A DNA stretch of 64,000 nucleotides from Sipunculus nudus (lineage: Eukaryota; Annelida; Sipuncula; Golfingiida; Sipunculidae), in NCBI GenBank assembly GCA_026874595.1, contig CM049311.1:77760453-77824452 (forward strand). The letters are read 5' to 3'. The notes beneath the pieces were generated by a model, which saw nothing but the letters and a program-made list of their open reading frames with translations, did no database searches and was not told the DNA's origin. Positions 1 through 9,570 of the stretch are shown here, piece after piece. Every line of letters starts with the position of its first letter. Position 1 is the first letter of the stretch. The position numbers and the translations under genes were made by a program.

Positions 1-60
1 ATATATATATATATATATATATATATGGGGGAGAGAGAGAGAGAGTAAGAGAGAGAGAGC
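1..60. repeat. AT microsatellite followed by GA-rich microsatellite
   Basis: A pure (AT)n run of 26 bases is followed by a short G run and (GA)n interrupted once by TAAG. This is simple-sequence DNA cut by the window edge, so its true length is unknown. Confidence 0.95.
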
Positions 61-107
61 GATTTTGATTACACGTTTTAATAAATAGCCAGCAGTAAGC
101 CCGGTGT

Positions 108-235
108 AACAGGCCAGATTATACCCCCTGTACAGTTTATATCCGGGTATATTTTAGCCTAGGCCAGTATTTACCCCGGGGTATATTCTGGCCTAGTCAG
201 TTTTATGCCCCTCCACTTTATACTCCTCACTCGGA
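108..235. repeat. Short array of alternating palindromes (CCCCGGGG / GGCCTAGGCC), block 1
   Basis: About three degenerate units of ~34 bp. Each unit joins a TA-CCCCGGGG-TA palindrome to a CTGGCCTAGGCCAG palindrome. The best-preserved unit is at 160-200; outer units have lost one half of the symmetry. The same motif returns at 865-990. Between the two blocks (236-840) I see only AT-rich DNA with no gene or recognisable repeat. Confidence 0.7.
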
Positions 236-864
236 CCACAAAAACTGACTTGTATCATGTCAGATGCGGAGATCAGTATTTAAAACATACTGGTACCTAT
301 AATCTTATAAATTATTTATGATATCTATTTTATATCGCCAGGCATTATTTATTATCAGGATTAAGAGCTACTCCAAACCATGGATCATTCATCCATTTGT
401 ATATCCATAATATCAGAAAAAATGAGTTAATTTAAATGTATGTTTAATTCTGACAATGTCACGACAAAACTTACAATATTAGTATCGATACGAAAAAGCT
501 ATAGAGAATAACACATTTAGTAACTTCCTCAACTTAACCATAATCTATTCAATTGAAATTACATAAGCACTGTACTTTTATATATTTATTTTAAATTTAT
601 ACATCAGGTTACTATTGTAAGCTAGAGTTCGTTTTAATGTGGATATTTTATTGAAAGTTTGAATTAATTTGGGGTCTCATATCAGATGATAAATTAATTT
701 ATGAAAACCCAGAGACATAATACTGTTATGTGGTTCTACACATTTACATACAGATCGCTCTAGACGTCATTCACTTATACTCGATAATTACATTAAATTA
801 CTAAAAGTCTTACAGAGGGTGATTCAATTCGTTAAAAATGCTTATGGGGGTATTAAGTGGACTA

Positions 865-990
865 AGACGAATTATACCCCGGGGTATGATCTAGCCTGGC
901 CCATTTTATACCCCGGGTATAGTTTGGGCTAGGCCAGATTATACCCGCATATACAATCATAGGGGGGGGGGGGGGGCTATTCTGGCCTGC
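865..990. repeat. Alternating-palindrome array, block 2, with poly-G tract
   Basis: Three degenerate copies of the same ~34-bp two-palindrome unit as at 108-235. They are interrupted by a 15-G run (962-976), after which the 'tattctggcct' half resumes. The two blocks could be the ends of one ~870-bp element, but I could not define terminal inverted repeats or a target duplication. From 991 to about 1,265 I see nothing identifiable. Confidence 0.65.
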
Positions 991-1269
991 TACACCGGTA
1001 CGTTCCTCGTGCAGCGGTAAAACCCTGCATTCGTTCAACACATCGTTTCGTATAACCGCTGTTCTATGGCAAAGTTCTCTGGGCAGTAACACCAGGGTTC
1101 GCACAGACCGCAGAACGAACTGTATTCATACCACTGGGAGCGTTTGTAATTGCATTGTGCATCCGACCAAATTTTAAACATGCGACACCCACTCTAGTTG
1201 GTTTGATAACACATATTATGGAATAGGGCCAAGAATCAGCCTAATGAGAGCTTGTATCCCAGTGGAATC

Positions 1270-1632
1270 ATTTAGTTCCGAGTCGTTCGAAAAAGCTGCC
1301 CAGCGCCTTCAGGCAGGCCTGATTAAAGCGAATGAATGGTTCAGTCGGAACAGATTAGCAAAGCCCTGCTCTTAAAAAGATAAAAGGACACGCTCTGAAG
1401 TTAAGTTCAACTAAAGAATAAATAGTCAGATCATACCATACCAAACCACACTTAAAATACTCGATAGATAGTGACCTCACGTGGAATAATCACGTAAATA
1501 ATTTACAAACAAACTTTTGCCCAGACTGAGAGCATTATATCGCTTAAGAAGTTTTTACAACAACCGACTGTATGTACGTTAAACAATCCTTTAATACAAA
1601 GTCACATTGATTATTGTCTATTATTGGTTGTC
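1270..1632 (+). pseudogene. Decayed LINE reverse transcriptase, C-terminal part of the RT domain
   Basis: The RT domain copies element RNA into DNA during target-primed integration. Here only the part after the catalytic YxDD box survives, and it is broken across frames. One frame at 1,281-1,360 reads ESFEKAAQRLQAG, then KANEWFSRNRLA, the usual helix after the RT catalytic loop. A second frame at 1,465-1,515 reads DSDLTWNNHVNNLQT. Further shifted frames read LRALYRLRSF and then SHIDYCLLL at the end. This order (NEWF..NRL, DLTWNNHV, ALYRLR, HIDYC) is typical of the RT C-terminus of Jockey/CR1/RTE-like non-LTR elements. There are several frameshifts and in-frame stops, so it is inactive. No endonuclease or ORF1 region was found nearby. 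The exact clade cannot be assigned. Confidence 0.8.
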
Positions 1633-1701
1633 CGCACGCGTGTGAATCGTTTGTACGTGGATGATATTCTCCAAGTACAAACCATTCATACGTGTGTGGA
1701 C
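1630..1701. repeat. Imperfect 27-bp inverted repeat (hairpin), possible tiny MITE
   Basis: The left arm 1,630-1,656 and right arm 1,675-1,701 are inverted copies matching at 23 of 27 positions, with an 18-base spacer that itself begins TGGA and ends TCCA. Two of the four mismatches are CG in one arm against CA in the other, as expected from decay of methylated CpG. It sits between the RT pseudogene and the head of the family A repeat. Confidence 0.75.
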
Positions 1702-1714
1702 AAAAATGTAAGAA

Positions 1715-2490
1715 GAAGTCGTCTGCGGACAACAGAGCTGTCGCCGGTACGGGCCATTCATAAAACAAAGAGCACCACAGGGGTGCGTTATGTGCCCGTC
1801 ATATTTCTTGTGACCTCTGACATCAGGAAGTATGAATCGATTTTGTGGGGGAAACAAACTTAGTTGATATATTATATTGGTTAATATTTCTATTAGTTTC
1901 ATGAAAATTCATTATATTCCTGCTAAATGATAGCAGCGACACCATAAAGTAGGCTGGTGATATCTGACCTCATTGATAGTGTGTGGACTTTGCCGGGAAT
2001 CAAATTTAGGCGAGACCTTATACTGGTTAATATTTCTGTTGAGTCTCATAAAAATCAATCAATTTTCTGCTAAATTATCGCAGCGACACCATAAAGTAGC
2101 CTGGTGACTTCTGATCTCATTAAATATGTGTGGATTAAGCCTATAATAAAACTTGACCTAGTTAATCTATAGGCAATCTCTCAGAACATCAGTATAGGTT
2201 TAACAAAAATATCTTCATTAGCAATGGAGCTATAAGCCCACCTAAAAAAACTTAAAAACCTGATTTTTCCATGAACAAAGGTGACCTTGACCTTTGATCT
2301 TATAACCCCAATTCATAGGAGGGATTCCTAACCCCCTACACAATACATATATGAAATATGAAAGCTATATCTTGAGTGGTTCTCGAGTTATCAAGAGTTA
2401 TTCCAAAACTTACACCTGAGCTGGGTTGGGATCTGTGCAAATTTTGTTCGTTAAGAGCTTATTACTGGTCCAGAAATTAAAATATGGGGA
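1715..2490 (+). mobile_element. Dispersed family A copy 1: head plus first monomer
   Basis: The head starts with a conserved box (GTCGTCTG..GACAACAGAGCT, then TCGCCGGTACGGG) that recurs at 19,548 and 20,789. It is followed by two related ~120-bp segments ending in 'cagcgacaccataaagtag', then a monomer from ~2,160. The monomer carries the landmarks shared with the big array: ATCTTCATTAGCAATGGA, a GTGACCTTGACCTTTGA box (2,281), CCTACACAATACATAT, TGAGCTGGGTTGGGATCTG and CCAGAAATTAAAATATGG. No coding capacity. The 3' side is interrupted by the foldback element at 2,497, and homologous monomer sequence resumes at ~6,010. Confidence 0.75.
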
Positions 2491-2496
2491 ACGTTT

Positions 2497-3060
2497 TTTA
2501 GCTCAGCTGACATTAAGTCATGCTGTGCTATAGCGATGGGTCTTTGTACATCGTCCTTCCGCCTATCTTTCCGGCCGTCCGTCCTTCCGTTAGCGGGGCA
2601 CACATCGTAACCGTAAGGGCTAGGACCATGAACCCTATGCAGTCTTAAAGGTTCATGAAAGATTTCCTTGCAAACCTGAAATTAGGTCACTGCGACCTAT
2701 ATTCTCCGAGTTACGGGGTGTGTTTGCACCACCACCACCCCCTCCGAATTAATTCTTGTAATCAAAATTTTCATCCTAAACCTTTCATATTTCACCTACT
2801 GCTCACCTACCAACAGAGGAAGAACAATAATTATTTTGAGGTCACAAGATCAAAGATCAAGGTCACAAGACCCACTTCTTTGAAAAGCTTGTGGATGCAT
2901 GTTAAGCCAAATCTTTTGTCCCAAACCTTTGATCTTTCAAATACGGCTCACCAACCCAGTGGGAGAAGGAATCCTATAGATTTTGAGGTCACAATGTCAA
3001 AGGTCAAGGTCACAGGATCCATTTCTTTAAAAAGATCGTGGACACATTTCAGGCTAGTCC
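2497..3060 (+). repeat. Left inverted arm of the foldback-like element
   Basis: Terminal ~230 bp followed by two ~145-bp units, each with a box reading (on plus) GAGGTCACA.. TCAA.G.TCAAGGTCAC at 2,838-2,870 and 2,982-3,014. The open frame from 2,655 to 3,293 runs through this arm but is a by-product of the repeat units: the KIKVTRPTSLK and KVKVTGSISLK segments are the same repeat translated twice. Confidence 0.65.
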
Positions 3061-4426
3061 CACATTGGTTGCCATGTGATTACTCCAGTTTTAAGTGGTT
3101 CGTAGTTACCCATCACTCTAGAAAGAATCCAATTGATATGTGGGCAAAAGGCCTAGGCCATAGGTCAGGGATGTTCACAATAAAAACTTTTTTTGTAGAC
3201 CATCTCCATTTTTCTTGTATATTTAACCATTGCACTCCAACTTGTACATCTCACTGTGTGGCCGTAATTGTGAGCGACACTTGTTATATATGACTCCCTT
3301 TTATATCAGCCCATTGAACGATAAAAATTGCATAACAAAAACACTGTTGTCGGAGGTATGACTAAATGTTTCGGCCAGGCATTAACACTATGAGAGTATT
3401 GTATTTATATGTAGCTACTGATTTATAAAATGATGGGAACATTATGCAATTTATTTTATGGAATCAAAGCAATAAACTTTGTTTCCTAGATATCTAAATA
3501 TTTTATACAAATCATCAAATATACCAGCGAGTGTTTGTTCTGATAATATGGGGGTCTGTACCTGGAATTTGAATGGCTTTATTTGTATTACAAAACTCTT
3601 AGTGATGCTTTCTGTATTTCTTTTCTTTTAGGTCTTGCAGTTTACCTACCTTGCTGACCCCACTAAAAAGCAAGATGATAATTAAAAAATATTGGACTTA
3701 CACTTTTTACATTTGCATGTCCATAAATCTGATATGAGAGCTCTCCAACTGATCATGCCTTTTAAATTGTTTTGGGCATTCATTACTGTAAAATTCTTTG
3801 GAGCAATTGCCACAAATTTGGTCTCTTATTGGTCTCATTATGTCTACCACGTAGCCACCTTAAAAATCCTTTTGTCAGTGTATTTTCTTTGATTTTTTTT
3901 TAATGGTTGGTCCCTTTTAGAGGATGTTTGTTGTCGGATTTCAGACCTGTCAGAAATCCAATATGGCTACCAGGTAGCCATCTTTAAATTACTTTTGAAC
4001 ATATTATCTCAAGAAGTGCTTAAGTGAATGCAGTGGGACGTATATAAATGTCATCTTGCAAATGATCGGGTCAAAGATCTCTTTAAAAAATATGACCATC
4101 ATTTATGAAAGTTCAGTACAGTTGGTTTGTATTGAATAAAAATTCATACAGAAGCACCCGTTTCTCAATTATTTTTTTAGAGACTGACAGATATCAAGCA
4201 AGCTATGGGATTAGTTCCTGATAGTTCAACAACCATCAAGTCACTGTGTTTTGACCAGACATATGTGATATATATTTCTGTCATCGTAGAAAGTTTCAAC
4301 TAAATTGGCAAATAGGTTCTTCAAAAATTTGACTGGAATTTGTGAATCTCCGCCCGAGATGTCGAAGGTCATGCTTGGCAGCTGAGCCTCATGACCCATG
4401 GGTCACTCGTTTAAACCGCTGTGCTG
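3061..4426. other. Central part of the foldback-like element, no supported gene
   Basis: AT-rich sequence without a recognised gene. It contains a short palindrome (ATGGCTAC / GTAGCCAT) at about 3,962-3,980 and two polypyrimidine-AG sites each followed by a short open frame that ends in a stop (3,632-3,685 and 4,181-4,303). I treat these only as weak terminal-exon candidates (see findings). Confidence 0.4.
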
Positions 4427-4672
4427 GGTATTATCACTGTTCATCAGTCTACTAAGTTTAATTTAAATATCTTCATTACAAAATGGATCAATGAGCCTAA
4501 CCAAGAAAATTTAACCAGACTTGTCGATGAACAGCCTGGACACGTGACCTTGACCTTTGACCTTTAGATCCCTAAATCATAGGGGGATTCCTAGTCTCCT
4601 ATGCAAAACATATTTGAAATATATAGGGATAGTGGTTGCCTAGTTATAAAGAGTTAACTAGGGACCCATGGG
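4427..4672 (+). repeat. Family A monomer inside the foldback-like element
   Basis: Runs in register with the array monomer: GCTGTGCTGGGTATTATCAC, ATCTTCATTACAAAATGGA, GAGCCTAACCAA, TGACCTTGACCTTTGACC at 4,545-4,562, CATAGGGGGATTCCTAG, and GTGGTTGCCTAGTTATAAAG. It is flanked by the short direct match GACCCATGGGTC at ~4,394 and ~4,664, which could mark an insertion or a local duplication. Confidence 0.7.
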
Positions 4673-4699
4673 TCTCGACACTCAGCTGAATTTGTCTAG

Positions 4700-5690
4700 A
4701 AGGATATTTTAAAGAAATTTTTCAGAATGACAGTCCTGTGGCCTCAAACAATGACCTTGTGACCGACACATCTAAGAACTTGTTATCCTTGAACTTGCAG
4801 CATTTAAATTATTGTAACAATCTTATAAAAAGTGAACTTGACCTCTGACCAGGTAACCTCAAAATCTACAGATTTTCTCACTTTTGGCAAGTAAGCCATG
4901 TGTGAAAGATGGAAAAATTGGGATGAAAACTTGGATTTACAGTGCATCCACAATATTTTTTAAAGATGTGGCTCCTGTTACCTTCAACTTTGATCTCTGT
5001 ACCCTAAAACAAAATGAATTTACTTAAGTGGTGGGTCATTAATAAATCAAGTTTGAAGCCAATATGTCTATCCAAAGCAGAATTATCATCCATGAACTAA
5101 TTTGTGAATGGATTGGCCCTGTGACCTTGACCTTTGACCCTATGACCCCAAAATCGAATAGAATCTTCCCCTATTGACAGGTTAGCAATGTCTTGAAGAT
5201 GGAAGGTTTCTGATGAAAAGTTTGGCTTGAAATGCATACAAATTCTTTTTAAAGAAAACGGTCCTGTGACCTTGACCTTTGACCGTTGGACCCCAAATCG
5301 ACACAGTTCTTACTGTAGTGGTGAGCCATATAAGTTTGAAACCAATATTTCCAACGTAACTGGTGTTATCATCTTGAAACTAATTTTTGAACAGATGGCC
5401 TCTGTGACCTTGACCTTTGACCTTGTGACCCTAAATTCATTTATGCTCTCCCCATACTGGCAAGTCAGCTAAATGAGCAAGATGGAAAGTTTGGGATGAA
5501 AAGCTTGGCTTAAAAATGCAGGAATAATCTTTTTAAATAAGTGAGTCCTGTGATCTTGACCTTTGACCTTATGACCAAAAAATCATATGCTTTAGTGGTG
5601 GGCCATATTTAAGTCAAGTTTGAAATTCATGTGTCAATCCAACCTGGAGTTATCATCTGGAAACAAGTTTGTGTGGGTCGACGGATGGAC

Positions 5691-5723
<33 letters not shown>

Positions 5724-6005
5724 GGGTGATTACTATAGGGCATCCACTTGTGATCAATAAACATTTTTTTTTATTCGGGGGGGGGGGGTATTTCAAGCCC
5801 CATAGCTCGGAGGATATGGGTCGCAGTGACCTTATTTCAGGTTTCTAAGGAGAATTTTATTGACCTCACTAGATATTCACTTAAAAGTTTCTTGGACCTG
5901 CAGTTACGATTTGTGCCCTGCTAACGGACGGCCGGACGGCCGGACGTACGACAGACAAAGCGCCATTCCTATACCTCGGTTGACTTTACAGTTGAGCTAA
6001 CCAAA
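4700..6005 (-). repeat. Right inverted arm with about six ~145-bp nuclear-receptor-box repeats
   Basis: Boxes of the form TGACCTTGACCTTTGACC start at 5,121, 5,267 and 5,405 (exact or nearly so), with degenerate versions at 4,832, 4,976 and 5,551. Spacing is 138-147 bp. Between boxes the units share 'gatggaaagtttgggatgaaa', 'cttgg.tt', and 'tttttaaagaaa..gtcctgtg'. Next come a GACA microsatellite, a poly-T/poly-G tract at about 5,765-5,788, and the terminal ~230 bp that match the left arm inverted. Confidence 0.7.
5688..5725 (+). repeat. (GACA)n microsatellite
   Basis: A GACAGAGAGACAGACAGACAGACA-type run. It lies in the right arm of the foldback-like element, where such runs often sit near element ends in related repeats (see 10,186 and 14,387). 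Confidence 0.9.
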
Positions 6006-6009
6006 AAAA

Positions 6010-6432
6010 CTTCAGATTTTGTTTATTAAGTGCTAGTGGCCCAGAAATTAAAATATGGTAAAACTTTTAATAGGTTTGCTAGGCATTACCACTGTACATC
6101 ATTGTATTAAGATTAATTTAAATGTCCTAATTGGCAATGGAGAAATTAGCCTAACAAATAACTTTAACCTTCATTGACAACTGAGATCTGGGACCTTGGC
6201 CTTTAACATTTAGATCCCAAAATCATAGGGATTATTTCTAATCCCCAATACAATACATACGTGAAATACGAAAACAATATAGTAAATGGTTGCTGAGTTA
6301 TAAAAAGTTTAGTAAAACTTTAACCTGAGCTGGGTCGGGATCTATACAAATTCTGTTCGTAAACTGTTAGTTACTGGCCCAAAAATTAACATTAGGGAAA
6401 GTTTTAATGGGATGTGCCGGGTATGTCACTGC
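6010..6432 (+). repeat. Family A monomer, right flank of the foldback-like element
   Basis: Contains the monomer landmarks in order: GGCCCAGAAATTAAAATATGG, TTTGCTAGGCATTACCACTG, GGCAATGGAGAAATTAGCC, CCCAAAATCATAGGGATTA, CAATACATACGTGAAATACG and CTGAGCTGGGTCGGGATCTA. It resumes the family A sequence interrupted at 2,490. From 6,433 to 6,769 I see no identifiable gene or repeat. Confidence 0.75.
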
Positions 6433-6769
6433 ATGAGCTAAAAAGAGATATCTTCTGCTGATCTAATAGCACAAGTGAACTGGATGATAGTGGATACAAG
6501 TTACCGTTACTTTCTGTTACTCAGACGCTTTTCCCTGGAACAGTCTTGCTACTTGTCTCCGTGAGGCCAAATCTATTCCGTCTTTCTAGGGAATGTTGAA
6601 ACTCACTCTGCTGCAAAAGTAATATTTTGTTTATGTTTCAGTACCCCTTCTACGCTTTTATCTGGTTTTCATCTTAGTGTCGTTTTCATACACAGGGACT
6701 CTTTTTCCATGTTATATTTTAGCTATTATGGGAACCCATGTGATCATTAGATATAGACAACGACGTAAC

Positions 6770-7275
6770 ATGTTGTTTAAGATTAAAAAACAACGAGATT
6801 ATATAATATGGCACAGAACAAAAATAACAAAAGAGGTCATACATCATACAATGTTTAAAACAGCGAAGTAAATAAACTATTTAGAGTTTAAAATGAGGAA
6901 AAGGCGAGAATGTATGGGTGTAATATTTAGACATAAAAATCAAAATCCTAACAAATGTGAAAAATAAAGAAACAAAGATATTATATGATGTTTATGATTG
7001 ACAACAAATGAGATCATACAATGATTAAAACATCGACGTAAACAAACTATTTAGTGTTTAAATGAGGAAACAAAGATATTATATGATGTTTAAGATGGAG
7101 AAAAAATGAGATCATATAATGTTTAAAACAACGAAGTAAACAAGCTATATAGTGTTTAAATGAGGAAACAAAGATATATTAAATGATGTTTAAGATGGAG
7201 AACAAATGAAATCATACAATGTTTAAAACAACGAAGTAAACAAACTATTTAATGTTTAAATGGGGAAACAAAGAG
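6770..7275 (+). repeat. Minisatellite of ~98-bp units
   Basis: The phrase GAAACAAAGATAT recurs at 6,970, 7,067 and 7,165, and GAAACAAAGAGC at 7,265 (periods 97, 98 and 100). Each unit continues with ATGATGTTTAAGATGGAGAA, a GAGATCATACAATG box and AACAAACTATTTAGTG. Earlier, more divergent partial units lie at 6,770-6,900. The short open frame at 6,677-6,871 overlaps these partial units and is not a gene. Confidence 0.85.
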
Positions 7276-8310
7276 CAAAAACCTCTATAATGTGAAAATT
7301 ATGAACAATGATATAATAAGACGTGTAACAAACGTACATTAGTATTTCATTATTTTATGATATTATTTGGATAATTGTTACACATGATGGTCATATCAAC
7401 TCGATTTGATAGAAAAAGGCATAGTAAAAATACTAGTATATTTCATAACAATTTGAGGTGATTATGGATTTCACGGTCATGGATGAGCCCTTAATTTCAC
7501 AATTGAATGTATTTTTTTAAGCAAATTAAACATAATTTTATATATATTCTTTTAGATTTTCCGGCAAAATTAACGTTACAAAAGTGATATAGCTTTCGAA
7601 CAGTTTTATCATTTAGAATGTCTATGTGTGATAAAACTTCGTTTGAACGCAGTGATAAGTGCATACTGTATAGCGTGGTCTTTAAACCCCTTACTCAGGT
7701 GAGCAAAATTCTTATTTTCATATATCTATTATTTCCATAAAACCTGGAATGTCAGATGTCGACAAGAGCTTTATAACGTGTCACATAACTGCAAATATCA
7801 TAGCTGAAGCCTTTTCTAAAGCATTTAATAAGTTAAACTGTGAGAAAATTAAAGGAGTGATAAATACTTTTTATACTTTTTAGATGAATTGATTAAACCA
7901 TTTTACACTTGTTACCATGAAATACGGAACGGCCATACTGCTTACAATATACTTCTTTTCCGGTTGAAATTATTCGAACCATTAGATCTCTCATGATCTT
8001 TTTGAAGGCTTGTCATTCAAATTTAATGGGCAGAATATATCGGGTGGCATTAAGTGTTGATTTTTGTAGGACTTATGACTTTTAATATAACCCAAATAAA
8101 CATGGGCTCAATTTGGTTTAGGACATACTATGTTATATACTGTAGTTGATTTCATATTCGCGAGGTTAACATTTCGCGATTTTTACTTTTGCAGTGTTTC
8201 GCAAGATTTTGTTTTTTGCGATCTCACCATACGTTCAATTACACATTTAATGTATAAATTATTTAAAATATAAACTTATTTATTTTACATGGATTGTACA
8301 AATAGTTATT
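7276..8310. other. AT-rich intergenic or intronic DNA, nothing recognised
   Basis: No coding frame, RNA gene or tandem repeat that I can support. A stretch at 8,158-8,232 rich in 'tcgcga' and 'tttcgc' words has a faint counterpart at 14,575-14,620 and may be a shared dispersed fragment. Confidence 0.5.
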
Positions 8311-8314
8311 ATAA

Positions 8315-8505
8315 CTAATCACGGCACTCTCCATGGCTCAGATTGTGGCGTTCGGTAGACTCTAGAGGTGGAGGAAACTGGAGAAAACCACCGGCCTTGG
8401 ATGGGTAACTACAACCGACTCTCATAGCCACGCCGAGGATCGAACCCGGGTCGCCAGCGGAGAGAGCCGTGCGTTTATCCCTCGACTGTCCAGGCCCCTG
8501 TTCAT
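8315..8505 (-). mobile_element. tRNA-derived SINE (minus strand)
   Basis: On the minus strand the first ~70 bp resemble a tRNA head. An A-box-like TGGACAGTCGAGG lies at about 8,481-8,492, and a consensus RNA polymerase III B box GGTTCGATCC is at 8,437-8,446, preceded by GCTGGCGACCCG. The body follows with a 'ccggtggttttctccag' / 'tttcctccacc' segment, a motif I associate with invertebrate SINE bodies, ending near 8,320. No clear poly-A or simple-repeat tail remains. SINEs do not encode protein and depend on a LINE partner. The family name cannot be fixed from sequence alone. Confidence 0.65.
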
Positions 8506-8595
8506 ATTTAATATGTTATTATAAATCTTTACAATTTGGAGGGACCCTGGGAACGAGTGGATATTCTTGTTAATTATAGGCAGATGATGTAAAAA

Positions 8596-8812
8596 AGGTC
8601 GCATATTATCCCTAATATCAACATATGATTTACGGATAGCACTAAAGTTTCTGTTTATATTAATAATTAATACTTTTGCCTTGGAACGCAAGAACATAAA
8701 TAATGTTTATGAGATACCAGTGAGGCTATAGTATTAAAGATCTCACATTATCCGTCATATCAACATATGATTTACTGATAGCATTAAAGTTTCTGTTTAT
8801 ATTAATAAAACA
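8596..8812 (+). repeat. Direct repeat of ~75 bp
   Basis: The segment 'tatcaacatatgatttac' through 'gtttctgtttatattaata' occurs at 8,605-8,672 and again at 8,756-8,812 with few changes. Between them is ATAATGTTTATGAGATACCAG (8,699-8,720), which recurs at 14,519-14,540 next to the other family B copy, tying these two regions to the same dispersed element. Confidence 0.75.
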
Positions 8813-9164
8813 TAAACTAGACGACCATAGGTCGAACGCTTGCCGGAAATCGGTAGTGAAACACAAAAGAACAGACAGAACATATTGTCGGTTTTCTATC
8901 AATGGAATGACTCTCAGGGCCATTGCTGAGAATGTGTGGCCCATAGAATGACATATGAGACAAAAGAACAGGCAAGCAGACAAAGCTGACCAAAAAAGAC
9001 GAACAGACAGACATACTGACGTTGTGAGACAAAATTGACACCTAATGACTTAACCTAGTTATGGAGAAGATTCAAAGGAAGAAAATGAGTTATAATTTAT
9101 GTAATTTAGATTAATAGTTTTGGAGGTATGGCGAATTAATGATATACTTGGGAGGTTCGAATGT

Positions 9165-9179
9165 AGCGCCCTCTAGCGG
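9165..9179 (-). promoter_or_regulatory. CTCF-like core motif
   Basis: The minus strand reads CCGCTAGAGGGCGCT, close to the bilaterian CTCF core (CCASYAGRKGGCGCT). It is embedded in a family B unit. Binding is inferred from the motif only. Confidence 0.4.
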
Positions 9180-9552
9180 ACATATTCCGAACACGACAAA
9201 TGCGTTTCGTATTATTAGTGTATGACATGAGATGTCCCAGTTTCAAAAGGATTCCGTCAAAGCTGTGGCCTGTAGAATGCTATATGTAAGGCGTAAGGCG
9301 ACTTTGAGGATAACGGACAAACAGATGGACACACTGACAAAGTGACAGAAGATTGAAACCAGATGCCTTAATCAGGTTATGGAGAAGACTCAAAGGAAGA
9401 AAATAAGCTATAGTTTATGTAACTGAGGCTTTGGGTGTAGAGATATGGCCAATACAATGGTATGTGTGTGAGGGTCGTGTGCAGCGCCCACTATTGGCCA
9501 CATCCGGTATGGAGATATGGCCAAAATATGATATGTGGAGGAGGTTCGCATC

Positions 9553-9570
9553 CAGCGCCCCCTAGCGGCC
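9553..9570 (-). promoter_or_regulatory. CTCF-like core motif, strong match
   Basis: The minus strand reads GGCCGCTAGGGGGCGCTG, which aligns with the vertebrate CTCF consensus GGCCACCAGGGGGCGCTA with three or four differences. It lies in the second family B unit; a degenerate relative is at 9,481-9,499. Motif evidence only. Confidence 0.45.

Larger units (their letters stand above)
2497..6005. mobile_element. Foldback-like non-autonomous DNA element with long composite inverted arms
   Basis: The ends are inverted copies of each other. The left end begins TTAGCTCAGCTGAC and the right end closes with the complement of TTAGCTCAACTGTA. Both arms then share, in order, a pyrimidine-rich GGCCGTCCG stretch, GGGCACA.ATCGTAAC, and ACCTGAAAT.AGGTCACTGC followed by TCCGAG, over about 230 bp. 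The arms continue inward into ~145-bp repeats carrying a nuclear-receptor-like box: two units on the left (boxes at 2,839 and 2,984) and about six on the right (4,832, 4,976, 5,121, 5,267, 5,405, 5,551), in opposite orientation. No transposase is visible. Family A monomer sequence flanks both sides, so it appears inserted in an older repeat. Two oppositely oriented independent insertions are the alternative. Confidence 0.6.

Noticed and set aside
862-1104. 80-codon minus frame and other 60-90-codon frames in 1-20 kb
   Set aside because: They cross palindromic repeats, poly-G runs or AT-rich DNA, and their number is what chance gives in 64 kb.
2655-3293. 212-codon open frame on the plus strand
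   Set aside because: It lies in the inverted arm, and its KIKVTRP and KVKVTGS parts are the same ~145-bp unit translated twice. No start context or domain.
6440-6570. Open segment reading LIAQVNWMIVDTSYRYF
   Set aside because: Short, with no start, splice-site support or recognised family; probably chance.
6677-6871. 64-codon open frame with a hydrophobic start
   Set aside because: The second half is the ~98-bp minisatellite, and there is no splice or promoter support.
8315-8505. Functional tRNA gene
   Set aside because: There is a good B box, but the acceptor and anticodon stems do not fold as a tRNA and a SINE body follows. Better explained as a tRNA-derived SINE.
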